Virus record (IMG/VR): IMGVR_UViG_3300042323_000446
Location: 1 to 43,313 of that record
DNA length: 43,313 nt
Source: a virus
Direction: 5' to 3' (one strand)
Shown: in pieces, positions 24,821-32,391 of the stretch
Layout of the letters: the number at the start of each line of letters is the position of its first letter
Position numbering within the stretch: the first letter of the stretch is position 1
The notes under the pieces: generated by a model
Database searches by the model: none
What the model was told of the DNA's origin: nothing
What the model saw: only the letters and a program-made list of their open reading frames with translations
Position numbers and translations under genes: made by a program

Positions 24821-26400
24821 TGAAAATAGACGAATCTAACATACATCAAATTATATTTCCGGGAATTGTTTATGATAACGAAGACCCGATGATGTTAGGT
24901 AGACTTAGAGTCATACCTGAAACTCAAACATATACCGATATTATAGCATCAGTTCCCAATTGGAATGAGGAGATTGATAAATGGACATCAAAAGACCCAT
25001 TAATCTTCTTACCATTATTACCTTTTTATTTTAGCCAAGTACCAAAAAAAAATGAGTACGTACACATTATATACCAAAATAAAAAATTTAACTTTCAAAA
25101 CCAATTCTATATTCAAGGTCCGTTTTCATCACCAATGACAACACCTTTTGAATATTACCAAGGTTCTAAGAAATTTTTAGCGTCTGGTGATAGAATTAAA
25201 CAAGGTATCTCAATTAAAAATAGTGAAGGACAATATCGTAACAAAGATAGTTATGGCGTATTTCCTGAACCAGGCGATAACGCATTATTAGGCCGTGGTT
25301 CTGCCGATGTTGTTGTTAAAGAAAATGAGGTTTTAATTAGAGCGGGTAAAACAAAAGTATTAAGTACAACCCAAATACCTGTTGGTAATACCTTGAGGTC
25401 ATTCTTACAACTTTCAAATTTTACTCAACAAAAACTTTTATTACCTCAAGAAACCCAAACTAGATTAATTGAAAATGTTAAGGTGGTTAAAAAAATAATA
25501 ATTTGGGATATTGAAAATTTAGAAAATACTCAGAATGTCTTTAATGGGTCTGTTGGTTTATATAATGTAATTCCTAGTCAACGAGTTAATAGTAAAAATT
25601 TTAAATCCGATACTATTGTTAATTTAAGCGTTGGTACTGATTATAGTGGTCCTATTGAAGAGGTTAAATTTACCGCCACAAATTTTAACGATTCATTAAG
25701 TTTAATTAATAAATTCTGTGATGGAGTTTTTAAAAATTTTATTGACTTACCTAATTATATTGTTAATAATCAATTACGTAATATACCCCAAGACCAAATA
25801 TTCCCTTTTGTAGTTACACCATCAAAATTAACATATCAAAAAGGTACTAAATTCTCGCCATCACAAGTTGTAAATGATGTTGCGGAATTAACTAATTATG
25901 TTAAGTTTTATAGTAAAATTAAATTAAATATGGGATTAATTAATAGTGGGTGGTTTTTAGTTTGGGAAAACAAAAATGGTACTGCTGTTATTGGCCCTCA
26001 AGGGGATATTAAGATTGAAAAAGTTACACCATCCGAGTTTGTTCCTTCAGATGTATCCTATGGTATTTTAGGGTCCCAAAAAATTTATTTACTATCACAA
26101 GACTCTACAGGACCTAAAGGTAAAATTAGTTTAAGTCAAACTTTATATGGTATACCACAAGATAAATTTGTTGGTGACGAAAGTAGTATTTATAGTAAAA
26201 CATATCCAACAACAAGGGGGGATGAGTTAATGTCACTACTTAGAAAAATATTTTCATTTGTTACTGGACACGTACATCCTGTTGCCACGGCACCACCTAT
26301 TCCTGTCGCTGCAGGTAATGGACAAACCGCAGCAGAAATTAATGCAATTCTTGCTGACGCAGAAAATACCATCTTAAATCAAAATATCCGAATTAATTGA
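24820..26400 (+). CDS. gp5-like baseplate hub / spike protein with OB-fold
   Basis: In this 526-residue protein, residues ~10-105 look like the gp5/VgrG OB-fold: [20 protein letters not shown], then a conserved [20 protein letters not shown], then [11 protein letters not shown]. The C-terminus carries [16 protein letters not shown] (~482-497), a His-Pro motif usual near the end of phage spike and VgrG proteins. No lysozyme domain is seen between them, unlike T4 gp5. It probably sits at the centre of the baseplate and contacts the outer membrane first. Its last base begins the next late-promoter motif. Confidence 0.7.
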   Translation: MKIDESNIHQIIFPGIVYDNEDPMMLGRLRVIPETQTYTDIIASVPNWNEEIDKWTSKDPLIFLPLLPFYFSQVPKKNEYVHIIYQNKKFNFQNQFYIQGPFSSPMTTPFEYYQGSKKFLASGDRIKQGISIKNSEGQYRNKDSYGVFPEPGDNALLGRGSADVVVKENEVLIRAGKTKVLSTTQIPVGNTLRSFLQLSNFTQQKLLLPQETQTRLIENVKVVKKIIIWDIENLENTQNVFNGSVGLYNVIPSQRVNSKNFKSDTIVNLSVGTDYSGPIEEVKFTATNFNDSLSLINKFCDGVFKNFIDLPNYIVNNQLRNIPQDQIFPFVVTPSKLTYQKGTKFSPSQVVNDVAELTNYVKFYSKIKLNMGLINSGWFLVWENKNGTAVIGPQGDIKIEKVTPSEFVPSDVSYGILGSQKIYLLSQDSTGPKGKISLSQTLYGIPQDKFVGDESSIYSKTYPTTRGDELMSLLRKIFSFVTGHVHPVATAPPIPVAAGNGQTAAEINAILADAENTILNQNIRIN

Positions 26401-26407
26401 TATTTAT
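26400..26407 (+). promoter_or_regulatory. Putative phage late promoter motif ATATTTAT
   Basis: The exact octamer begins on the last base of the hub gene's stop and lies 15 nt before the ATG at 26423. Confidence 0.5.
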
Positions 26408-26422
26408 AAGTAAAACACTTAA

Positions 26423-27913
26423 ATGTCAATTAACAACTCCTACTTTAGTAAGAACAATACTATCATATCCAACAGTTTCACCAATACTGGTAGAAACCCA
26501 GTTACGGAATTATTTTATGGTTCTACCGCAGTGTCTCAATACCCTAGTGGGTATAGTAGATTCATATTCGATTTAGACCTTTCATTACTATTTCAGAAGA
26601 TAAATGACGGCACAATTTCAACTTCAACAACTTGTACCGACACAATTGTCCACACTCTAAGAATGGTGAATACCTCAACCTTTGATATTGAGTTATTAAA
26701 TACCTCAACATCTCAAGGTAGAAAAAGGGCAACATCATTTGATTTAATATTATTTAGAATTCCTTATATCAATAATGACCCACTAACCCCACAAATTTGG
26801 GATGAGGGTGTTGGTTATGATTTTGCCGACTTAATCTACGATTATAGTGACTTTGATAAGAACTTCTCTGATAGACCATCAAATTGGTTTCAAACAACAA
26901 CCATTGGGGTTTGGACAGAACCAGGAATATATGACAACACAAATACCGCAACAGGTACGGGGGTCAATTATTCGGCAATAACTATTGTTGACGTACAACA
27001 CTTTGAGTTTGGTAATGAGAATGTTAGTTTTGATATGACTAGTGAAATAAATTCAATTATTAACGGTTCATTAACTAATGTAACCGGATGGGGAATCGCT
27101 TACAAACCTCAGGTTGAAAACTTATCGGGACTTACTGATACCTATGAAACTCAATTTTTTACAAGACATACTCAAACATTTTACGAACCGTTTTTAGAAA
27201 CAAACTATAACGACCTTATTGAAGACGATAGAAATTTATTCTCTTTAGGTAAGACAAATAAACTTTATTTGTACTTGTTTGATAATGGTAACCCAATCAA
27301 TTTAGACAACAATCCAAATGTTACTATTATGGATTCTTCGGGGACTGAAATTGCCGGATTAACAGGATTAACTACCTGCCAAAGAACTAAAGGTGTTTAT
27401 GAAGTTATTATACCACCACTTATTGGGTATCAAACACCATGTATGTTTACCGATAAATGGTATAACTTAAATTACAATGGTTTCCCATTACCTCAATCAT
27501 TTAATGAATTCACAATACAACCATTAAAAAATTCAATTCAAATTGGTACTAATTCTGTCGACCCAAAATTATATGGATTTGATTTTTATGGTATCAAACA
27601 AGATGAAAAAATATATAATACCGACATTAGAAAAGTTGGTGTTATCATAAAACAAGCTTACACAACTCAAAAACTTTTACAAAATGTTAGTGCTTATTAT
27701 AGAGTCTATGTTAGAGAAGGTCAGACAGAAGTTGAGGTTCAAGATTGGACTAAAATTAATAGAACACCAAACGAATACTATTTTATATTTGATACTAGAG
27801 ATAAAATCCCTAACGAGTATTACATAGATATTAAGGTGGATAGTAGCGGAGAGATAAATACATACAAACGACAAGTTAAATTTCAAATCGTTAATATGAA
27901 GTATTTAGATTAA
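26423..27913 (+). CDS. Structural protein with DNRLRE-like beta domain
   Basis: In this 496-residue protein, residues ~5-260 resemble a DNRLRE/CBM96-type beta sandwich: RFIFDLDLSLLFQKI near 46-60, VGVWTEP-like GVWTEPG near 162, VSFDMTSEINSIINGSL near 200, and FFTRHTQTFYEPFLETNYND near 240. Such domains occur in secreted and adhesive Bacteroidota proteins. The remaining ~240 residues form further beta domains (YYRVYVREGQTEVEVQDW). It follows the hub gene and has its own late-promoter motif. A baseplate or fibre protein that recognises the host surface is inferred. Confidence 0.6.
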   Translation: MSINNSYFSKNNTIISNSFTNTGRNPVTELFYGSTAVSQYPSGYSRFIFDLDLSLLFQKINDGTISTSTTCTDTIVHTLRMVNTSTFDIELLNTSTSQGRKRATSFDLILFRIPYINNDPLTPQIWDEGVGYDFADLIYDYSDFDKNFSDRPSNWFQTTTIGVWTEPGIYDNTNTATGTGVNYSAITIVDVQHFEFGNENVSFDMTSEINSIINGSLTNVTGWGIAYKPQVENLSGLTDTYETQFFTRHTQTFYEPFLETNYNDLIEDDRNLFSLGKTNKLYLYLFDNGNPINLDNNPNVTIMDSSGTEIAGLTGLTTCQRTKGVYEVIIPPLIGYQTPCMFTDKWYNLNYNGFPLPQSFNEFTIQPLKNSIQIGTNSVDPKLYGFDFYGIKQDEKIYNTDIRKVGVIIKQAYTTQKLLQNVSAYYRVYVREGQTEVEVQDWTKINRTPNEYYFIFDTRDKIPNEYYIDIKVDSSGEINTYKRQVKFQIVNMKYLD

Positions 27914-27917
27914 TAAG

Positions 27918-27925
27918 ATATTTAT
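27918..27925 (+). promoter_or_regulatory. Putative phage late promoter motif ATATTTAT
   Basis: The exact octamer follows 4 nt after the stop of the DNRLRE-like gene. It would give an unusually long, A-rich leader of about 70 nt before the Cys-rich gene at 28006. An ATG at 27938 opens only a very short frame. Confidence 0.45.
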
Positions 27926-28005
27926 AATAAAAACAAAATGTTAAATAAGATAAAATTATTAAATTTTACATTATAACCTATAGAAATTAAAAAAAAAATA
28001 AAGAT

Positions 28006-28608
28006 ATGCCAAATTATATTATAAATGAATGTATAACTAATGATGTATACATTCTTTCTGCATCAACGTTAACTTTGGGGGCCACAGTAGAGTTCGATAT
28101 TAGCGAGGCTCGATTTTGTGGTACTGTTGGGGCAGTAACAGGAAGCTCGGAAACTCTAAATATATCCTTTGTTCAATTACACGACGATTGTTGTGCGTGT
28201 TTAAGTGGTCTTACAGAGTCTTTAAATTTTAGTTTTATACGATGTGGTACAGAAGAACAAATTAATATAGAAGCAACTAACTTTTGTAGTTACTTTGGTG
28301 CTCCTACAACAGGTGTTACTTATGAAATACAATTTGGTCGTGAAACACCATTTTGCGTAACTTTTGATGGGTTAACTAATTCGGGTGAAACAAATTATTA
28401 TTACGTTTCAGGACCCTTTTTAGATTGTGAAGATTGTGTATCACCACCGCCAATAAGTGCCAACACTGAATCCACTATATGTCAAGAAGTATGTGACAAT
28501 TCGGTAATTACAATAATTCCACTACATCCAACCTATATAAATAGTGCGGGCCAAGAAGTAGTTCAAATGAACGCGGTTCTTATCGGTGGTAACGGATTAA
28601 ATAGTTAA
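28006..28608 (+). CDS. Cys-rich structural protein, unknown
   Basis: This 200-residue, beta-rich protein has 12 Cys residues, including DDCCACL (~61-67), LDCEDC (~144-149) and ICQEVCD (~161-167). It begins MPNYIINECITNDVYILSAS. Cys pairs of this kind suggest disulfides after cell lysis or metal sites. It ends the rightward baseplate/tail run. Decoration, adhesin or neck roles are possible; none is shown. Confidence 0.65.
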   Translation: MPNYIINECITNDVYILSASTLTLGATVEFDISEARFCGTVGAVTGSSETLNISFVQLHDDCCACLSGLTESLNFSFIRCGTEEQINIEATNFCSYFGAPTTGVTYEIQFGRETPFCVTFDGLTNSGETNYYYVSGPFLDCEDCVSPPPISANTESTICQEVCDNSVITIIPLHPTYINSAGQEVVQMNAVLIGGNGLNS

Positions 28609-28609
28609 T

Positions 28610-29092
28610 ATGAAACAGATAGTTAAACTTAATGAAACACACTTAACTAAACTTATTAAAAAAGTATTAAGTGAACAAGAATCTCAAAGATACATGTTTT
28701 TTAGTAATTTAGAACAAATGAGAAGACAATGTGATTTGTTATTAGATTTAGACCATGATATGGTTGAGTCTATTTTAGAAAATGGACATGACTGGGCTCA
28801 AGACCATATTGCAGAATCTAAAAATAACTTAGACCAAGTATTTGATTTCTTAATGAATGAAACCAAAAAAGACGGTATGGAATTATCTATGTCTATTGAT
28901 GATAAAGATATGGCCATGATGGAGGGTCGTAAAAAAACAGGTACACCCCTTTGTGCAAGAGGTATTGCATCTGCAAAGGCTACATATGACGTATATCCAA
29001 GTGCTTATGCTAATGGTCACGCTATTCAAGTATGTAAAGGAAAAATGAAAGGTCTTGATGGTGAAACACATTGTTCGGGAGCTTATTGTTAA
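28610..29092 (+). CDS. Putative head-packaged protein with LxE leader and YPSAYAN motif
   Basis: In this 160-residue protein, residues 6-23, KLNETHLTKLIKKVLSEQ, form a basic amphipathic leader ending LSE-Q. It is nearly the same as an internal segment of the protein at 29842-30663, and similar to T4 capsid-targeting sequences cut by gp21. The middle is helical and acidic. The C-terminus (~107-150) has LCARGIASAKATYDVYPSAY followed by ANGHAIQVCKGK, a YPSAYAN motif that I recall in many phage proteins of unknown function. Packaging in the head and cutting after Glu22 are inferences. It starts 1 nt after the preceding stop. Confidence 0.65.
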   Translation: MKQIVKLNETHLTKLIKKVLSEQESQRYMFFSNLEQMRRQCDLLLDLDHDMVESILENGHDWAQDHIAESKNNLDQVFDFLMNETKKDGMELSMSIDDKDMAMMEGRKKTGTPLCARGIASAKATYDVYPSAYANGHAIQVCKGKMKGLDGETHCSGAYC

Positions 29093-29133
29093 AAAAAAAT
29101 ATATAATTAATTTTTTTATTTAAATAATATCAT

Positions 29134-29141
29134 TATATTTG
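29134..29141 (+). promoter_or_regulatory. Possible host-type -7 box TATATTTG
   Basis: A perfect match to the Bacteroidota -7 consensus TAnnTTTG, 23 nt before the ATG at 29165. No clear TTG at the -33 position is seen. It could let the two following genes be expressed early by host RNA polymerase. Confidence 0.4.
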
Positions 29142-29164
29142 TAAATAAATACTAATATAAGATT

Positions 29165-29560
29165 ATGAAACAAATTATTCACAAATTAAAACGATTAATC
29201 CAAAAACAATATATTAAATTCTATCGGTCTTCAACCCCAAAAATTACTACATACGAAAAAGATTGTGTTTCTATTTGTGAAAAATTAATAAAAAAAAATG
29301 AAACTGTTTTATTGTTAACCCCAATCTCAAACAAACGTTATATTAAAAACGAAGAAGACCAAATTTTCGTAATTTTAGAAAATTATAGCGTAAAAATAAT
29401 CAACCACGTTTATTCGTACACTGTAATATTAGGAGATAATTCGTGGAATTCTGTAGTTACTTTATTTGATTCAGAAGTTGAGTCAAGACGTAATAAATTT
29501 GAAAAAGAAATTACTTCTAATATCAAATATTCTATTAAAAAAATTTTAGAAAAAATATAA
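29165..29560 (+). CDS. Basic protein, unknown
   Basis: This 131-residue, Lys-rich protein begins MKQIIHKLKRLIQKQYIKFY. It has a beta-rich middle (VLLLTPISNKRY; DQIFVILENYSVKIINHVYS) and ends in a basic helix (SIKKILEKI). No family is recognised. With the secreted-protein gene 24 nt downstream it forms a two-gene unit behind a host-type promoter, so an early, host-directed role is possible. Confidence 0.6.
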   Translation: MKQIIHKLKRLIQKQYIKFYRSSTPKITTYEKDCVSICEKLIKKNETVLLLTPISNKRYIKNEEDQIFVILENYSVKIINHVYSYTVILGDNSWNSVVTLFDSEVESRRNKFEKEITSNIKYSIKKILEKI

Positions 29561-29584
29561 CAAAAACCTAATAAACTAAATCAT

Positions 29585-29845
29585 ATGAAAAAATTATTTA
29601 TCGCACTAGCATTGTTCACTTCTTGTAATTTGTTTTCACAAACAATTACAAATACGGTTAATCCAAAAACTGATACATTAGTTTATATTGGTTATGACAT
29701 CAATCAGTTTAGTGCAGAATATGCTCAAGAAATGGCCACTTGGTCTAATGAAAAAATTGATTGGTTTAATAAAACTTTTTGTTACACACGAGGAAACTTT
29801 ACAATCCCCGACAAACCTATCCAACCTTACCAAAAAGAAGATTAA
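29585..29845 (+). CDS. Small secreted or periplasmic protein
   Basis: In this 86-residue protein, the first 19 residues, MKKLFIALALFTSCNLFSQ, form a signal peptide: two Lys, a hydrophobic core, then a polar end. FTSC could be a weak lipobox with Cys14 as the lipid anchor; a plain signal peptidase I site after the Gln is also possible. The mature part is short and polar with one Cys. A phage protein sent to the host envelope could block superinfection or aid lysis, but nothing specific is recognised. It shares a TTAA double stop with the opposing gene. Confidence 0.7.
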   Translation: MKKLFIALALFTSCNLFSQTITNTVNPKTDTLVYIGYDINQFSAEYAQEMATWSNEKIDWFNKTFCYTRGNFTIPDKPIQPYQKED

Positions 29846-30663
29846 AGTTTATTTAGGTAATCGGCCCACTCTTTCTCTGTACCAGCGTCAATTGAACAGA
29901 AATGATTAACGCTAATTCTATTACTAATCAAATAAATTTTTTGATTCGGGTTCGCCATTTTACTTTTTTCTAAGAAATCTTTATTCATCTTAGCCGCAGG
30001 AACAACATCTAAGATTACTGTGGAAGGTTCATATGATTCTCTTGGTATGGTTGGGGATGGTGTTAAAAATATTCTTTTAAGTCCACCACCATTTAATCCT
30101 CCGTACATATCTTCTTCAGAATCTAAAGTTAACCCACTTTCTCTAAATGAATTGTTTTTACTTTGACAAAAAAGATTAAGTACCTTTCCTTTAGGTGCGG
30201 TTTGTTCTGTTAAAACTCGTTTAACAATTTTTATTAAATCGTTTTCGTTAAGTTTAATTACTTTTTTTTCACCAACAACCACAGTATCTTTTTTTATTTC
30301 AATCCATTCTTTTAATGTTGTGATTGGCACAATACTTTTTTTACCACCAGGAGTTTGATTAATATTATTCCCATCTTCATCACTAAATGTTGACATAGGG
30401 TTATTTTTAATATAGTTAGAAATCTTTTTTACTTTATTCTCCATCTTTTTAATTTTTTTTTTAGGTGTACTCATCTTACCGCCATAACTATCGTATTCCA
30501 ACTCAGCATCAATATACTTTGATACGGGTGTTGTAAATGGTTGTAATGACTCTTTACTAAATTCCCTAACACCAGGTTGCAAAGGAGAAACATAGGACCC
30601 TCTACCACCACTACTATCAGAAGTTGCCTCAAGCAATATTTTCTTTATTAATTGATTTAGCAT
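29842..30663 (-). CDS. Putative head-packaged protein with two LxE leader-like sites
   Basis: This 273-residue protein starts MLNQLIKKILLEATSDSSGG: an amphipathic leader and an LLE-ATSD junction that matches the capsid protein's own predicted site LINE-ATSD. A second leader-like segment, KLNENDLIKIVKRVLTEQ (137-154), copies the leader of the protein at 28610. Protease processing could thus yield two pieces: ~13-153 and a C-terminal ~120-residue domain with VLNLFCQSKNN and IYLISNRISVNHFC. No enzyme motif is recognised. A GTATTTAT motif lies 18 nt upstream. It converges with the secreted-protein gene by 4 nt. Confidence 0.65.
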   Translation of the reverse strand: MLNQLIKKILLEATSDSSGGRGSYVSPLQPGVREFSKESLQPFTTPVSKYIDAELEYDSYGGKMSTPKKKIKKMENKVKKISNYIKNNPMSTFSDEDGNNINQTPGGKKSIVPITTLKEWIEIKKDTVVVGEKKVIKLNENDLIKIVKRVLTEQTAPKGKVLNLFCQSKNNSFRESGLTLDSEEDMYGGLNGGGLKRIFLTPSPTIPRESYEPSTVILDVVPAAKMNKDFLEKSKMANPNQKIYLISNRISVNHFCSIDAGTEKEWADYLNKL

Positions 30664-30681
30664 AGAATTTTTAATATACTT

Positions 30682-30689
30682 ATAAATAC
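30682..30689 (-). promoter_or_regulatory. Putative late promoter motif GTATTTAT
   Basis: One base from the common octamer, in the orientation of the leftward 273-residue gene and 18 nt before its ATG, inside a 48-bp divergent gap. Confidence 0.4.
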
Positions 30690-30711
30690 ATCAAAAAAAG
30701 ATATTATTACA

Positions 30712-30945
30712 ATGGAAGAACAACAATTATTTGGAAAACTATTCGACACAATACCACTACTAACTGAAGACCATTTAGATGTGTTACTACAGTCTATGGA
30801 TAAAGACAACGCATCATACATATTAATACAGGCAGTTAAGAAAGCGTACCACGATGGTGTGTATTCTTTAGGTGAGTCTGAAGTTGTGTCAAGGGCAATT
30901 AGAGTTATGTCAAAACAAGTAATTAAAGACGAAACAAAAGATTAA
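30712..30945 (+). CDS. Small helical protein, unknown
   Basis: This 77-residue, acidic, helical protein begins MEEQQLFGKLFDTIPLLTED. It is a lone rightward gene between two leftward genes: divergent from the 273-residue gene and convergent with the PG-binding gene, with which it shares a TTAA double stop. No family is recognised. The isolated, opposite orientation resembles that of the bS21 gene. Confidence 0.6.
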   Translation: MEEQQLFGKLFDTIPLLTEDHLDVLLQSMDKDNASYILIQAVKKAYHDGVYSLGESEVVSRAIRVMSKQVIKDETKD

Positions 30946-31478
30946 GCATCAGTTGATGGGTCACCACCCCCTGATGTCTGTGACGACGAATTATTTGTTT
31001 TTGCCACAACAGGTGCTCCAACAGGTGCTCCAACAGGTGCTCCAACAGGTGCTCCAACAGGTGCAACATTTGTTGTTACCCCTAAAGCAGCAATTATCGC
31101 AGCAATAGTTTTAGGACCTATTTTACCATCAACCACCAACCCTGATTGTTTATTAGTATTTAACCAAGTTTGAATATCTTTAGCCGAGTAGTTTGTTTTA
31201 CCAGGAGTCGCAGGTGTTAATGCAGATTTATCTTGCGGATTTTTCGCTTGTAAATAATCAGGAGCACCATCACCATCTGAATCAGCATTAAATCCAGAAA
31301 GACCTGGACCTGCGGGTGTACCAGGAGTCGCAGTTGTTGCCGTAGTAGGGACAGGGATTTCCCCATCTTCATATGGACCCGCCTCTGAAATAATTTTTTT
31401 AATAGTTTTTTCTCTAATACTTTCATGTAAATTTAAAATCCTATTTCTTTCTTCAGTATTTAAATTAAATCTATTCAT
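30942..31478 (-). CDS. Putative head-packaged protein with peptidoglycan-binding domain
   Basis: This protein has 178 residues. Leader residues ~1-32 (ERNRILNLHES; EKTIKKIISE then AGP) end in an IxE site like those cut by prohead protease. A DSDGDGAPDYL loop (67-77) resembles a calcium-binding thrombospondin-3 repeat. Residues ~96-133 match a PG_binding_1 domain, with VDGKIGPKT (116-124) as hallmark. Residues ~139-158 are VGAP repeats and the tail is disordered. A PG-binding protein carried in the virion could hold or loosen the cell wall at entry. No catalytic domain is present. Confidence 0.7.
   Translation of the reverse strand: MNRFNLNTEERNRILNLHESIREKTIKKIISEAGPYEDGEIPVPTTATTATPGTPAGPGLSGFNADSDGDGAPDYLQAKNPQDKSALTPATPGKTNYSAKDIQTWLNTNKQSGLVVDGKIGPKTIAAIIAALGVTTNVAPVGAPVGAPVGAPVGAPVVAKTNNSSSQTSGGGDPSTDA
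31009..31064 (-). repeat. 12-nt tandem repeat encoding VGAP linker
   Basis: Four perfect 12-nt units plus a partial fifth encode the (G-A-P-V) linker after the PG-binding domain. Perfect identity suggests recent expansion. Confidence 0.9.
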
Positions 31479-31493
31479 AATATTTCTTTATTA

Positions 31494-31501
31494 ATAAATA
31501 T
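31494..31501 (-). promoter_or_regulatory. Putative phage late promoter motif ATATTTAT
   Basis: The exact octamer on the coding strand of the PG-binding gene, 15 nt before its ATG. Confidence 0.5.
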
Positions 31502-31565
31502 CTCAAAATTTTTAATTATACAGTAATTGGTGTTTAAATAACTTATTAATATTTTTTTATAACAT

Positions 31566-31586
31566 AAAAAAAAGAAACAATTTCTT
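31566..31586 (-). terminator. Weak terminator after HNH gene
   Basis: Read leftward, a 6-bp AAGAAA/TTTCTT stem with a 3-nt loop is followed by eight T residues, 13 bp past the HNH stop. The stem is AT-rich, so strength is uncertain. Confidence 0.45.
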
Positions 31587-31598
31587 GTATCCTTTATC

Positions 31599-32285
31599 CT
31601 ATTCCGTTTTATTTGATTTACGAATATTCTCAATACCCCACATTGGTTGTAGGTTATCTAAGGACCAACATCTCATAAACTCTTCATCACCCATTTCAGA
31701 GATATTAAAATAAGTTATAGGTAATTTATGGTCAACATGCCATTCACCATAATTGTCCCACGTCATTGTCTCCTTGAATTGTAATTCTAAATGTGATATT
31801 AATTGTTCAGGAGTGTATTGTAATATGTCAAAGTAATGTCCGTATTTATCCACATTACTTTCTTTTAATACGGTGTAGATAGCAGTTCTGAAATTACTGA
31901 TTAGTTTATAGAGGGGGTCTCTCGCTTTACGATTTCTTTCGTAATCACGTTTTATTTGACGAATTTTATCAACATTATTTTCTCGGTATTCTTTAAGATA
32001 TTTAGTTAAATGTTCTTTATTTTGTTCTGCCCATTTTTTGTGATTTTTCTTTAGACGTTCTTTTGTTTCAGGTTTAGAAAAATATTTCTTTGTTGCAACT
32101 TCTCTACCGCCAATAAATCGTCTTCCTGACGGTCCCATAATAATACCATTTTCTTTTAATATTCTTAAAATTGTTGGTTTACTTATGCCTATTTTTTCTG
32201 AAATTGTTTGAGAACCTAAAAGTTCTTCATTATACATTTTAAGTATTCTATTTAATTCTTCTTCTGTAGGTATAAATTTTTTCAT
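31599..32285 (-). CDS. HNH homing-type endonuclease
   Basis: This 228-residue protein has an N-terminal helix-turn-helix-like segment (ISEKIGISKPTILRILKENG, ~28-47) that may bind DNA. A basic, helical middle (~65-125) follows. The C-terminal HNH nuclease has EWHVDHKLPITYFN (~180-193, with His-Asp-His metal/catalytic residues) and SLDNLQPMWGIENIRKSNK (~207-225). Free-standing HNH genes in T4-like phages are mobile and often lie next to conserved structural genes; this one sits right after the capsid gene, with its own promoter motif and terminator. Its target is probably in or near the capsid gene of relatives lacking it. Confidence 0.85.
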   Translation of the reverse strand: MKKFIPTEEELNRILKMYNEELLGSQTISEKIGISKPTILRILKENGIIMGPSGRRFIGGREVATKKYFSKPETKERLKKNHKKWAEQNKEHLTKYLKEYRENNVDKIRQIKRDYERNRKARDPLYKLISNFRTAIYTVLKESNVDKYGHYFDILQYTPEQLISHLELQFKETMTWDNYGEWHVDHKLPITYFNISEMGDEEFMRCWSLDNLQPMWGIENIRKSNKTE

Positions 32286-32290
32286 ATAAT

Positions 32291-32298
32291 ATAAATAT
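32291..32298 (-). promoter_or_regulatory. Putative phage late promoter motif ATATTTAT
   Basis: The exact octamer lies 5 nt before the HNH gene's ATG, between the capsid terminator and the gene. The surroundings are very AT-rich, so chance is more likely here than at other copies. Confidence 0.35.
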
Positions 32299-32340
32299 AT
32301 AATTATTATACCAAAAAATCAAGTGTTATATATTAAACAT

Positions 32341-32370
32341 AAAAAAAGGGACAATAAATTGTCCCTTTAG
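32341..32370 (-). terminator. Rho-independent terminator after major capsid gene
   Basis: Read leftward, an 11-bp AAAGGGACAAT/ATTGTCCCTTT stem with a 2- to 4-nt loop is followed by a T run, about 22 bp after the capsid stop. It isolates the capsid message from the HNH gene. Confidence 0.85.
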
Positions 32371-32391
32371 TCTTATTCTTTAAGATTTTGA

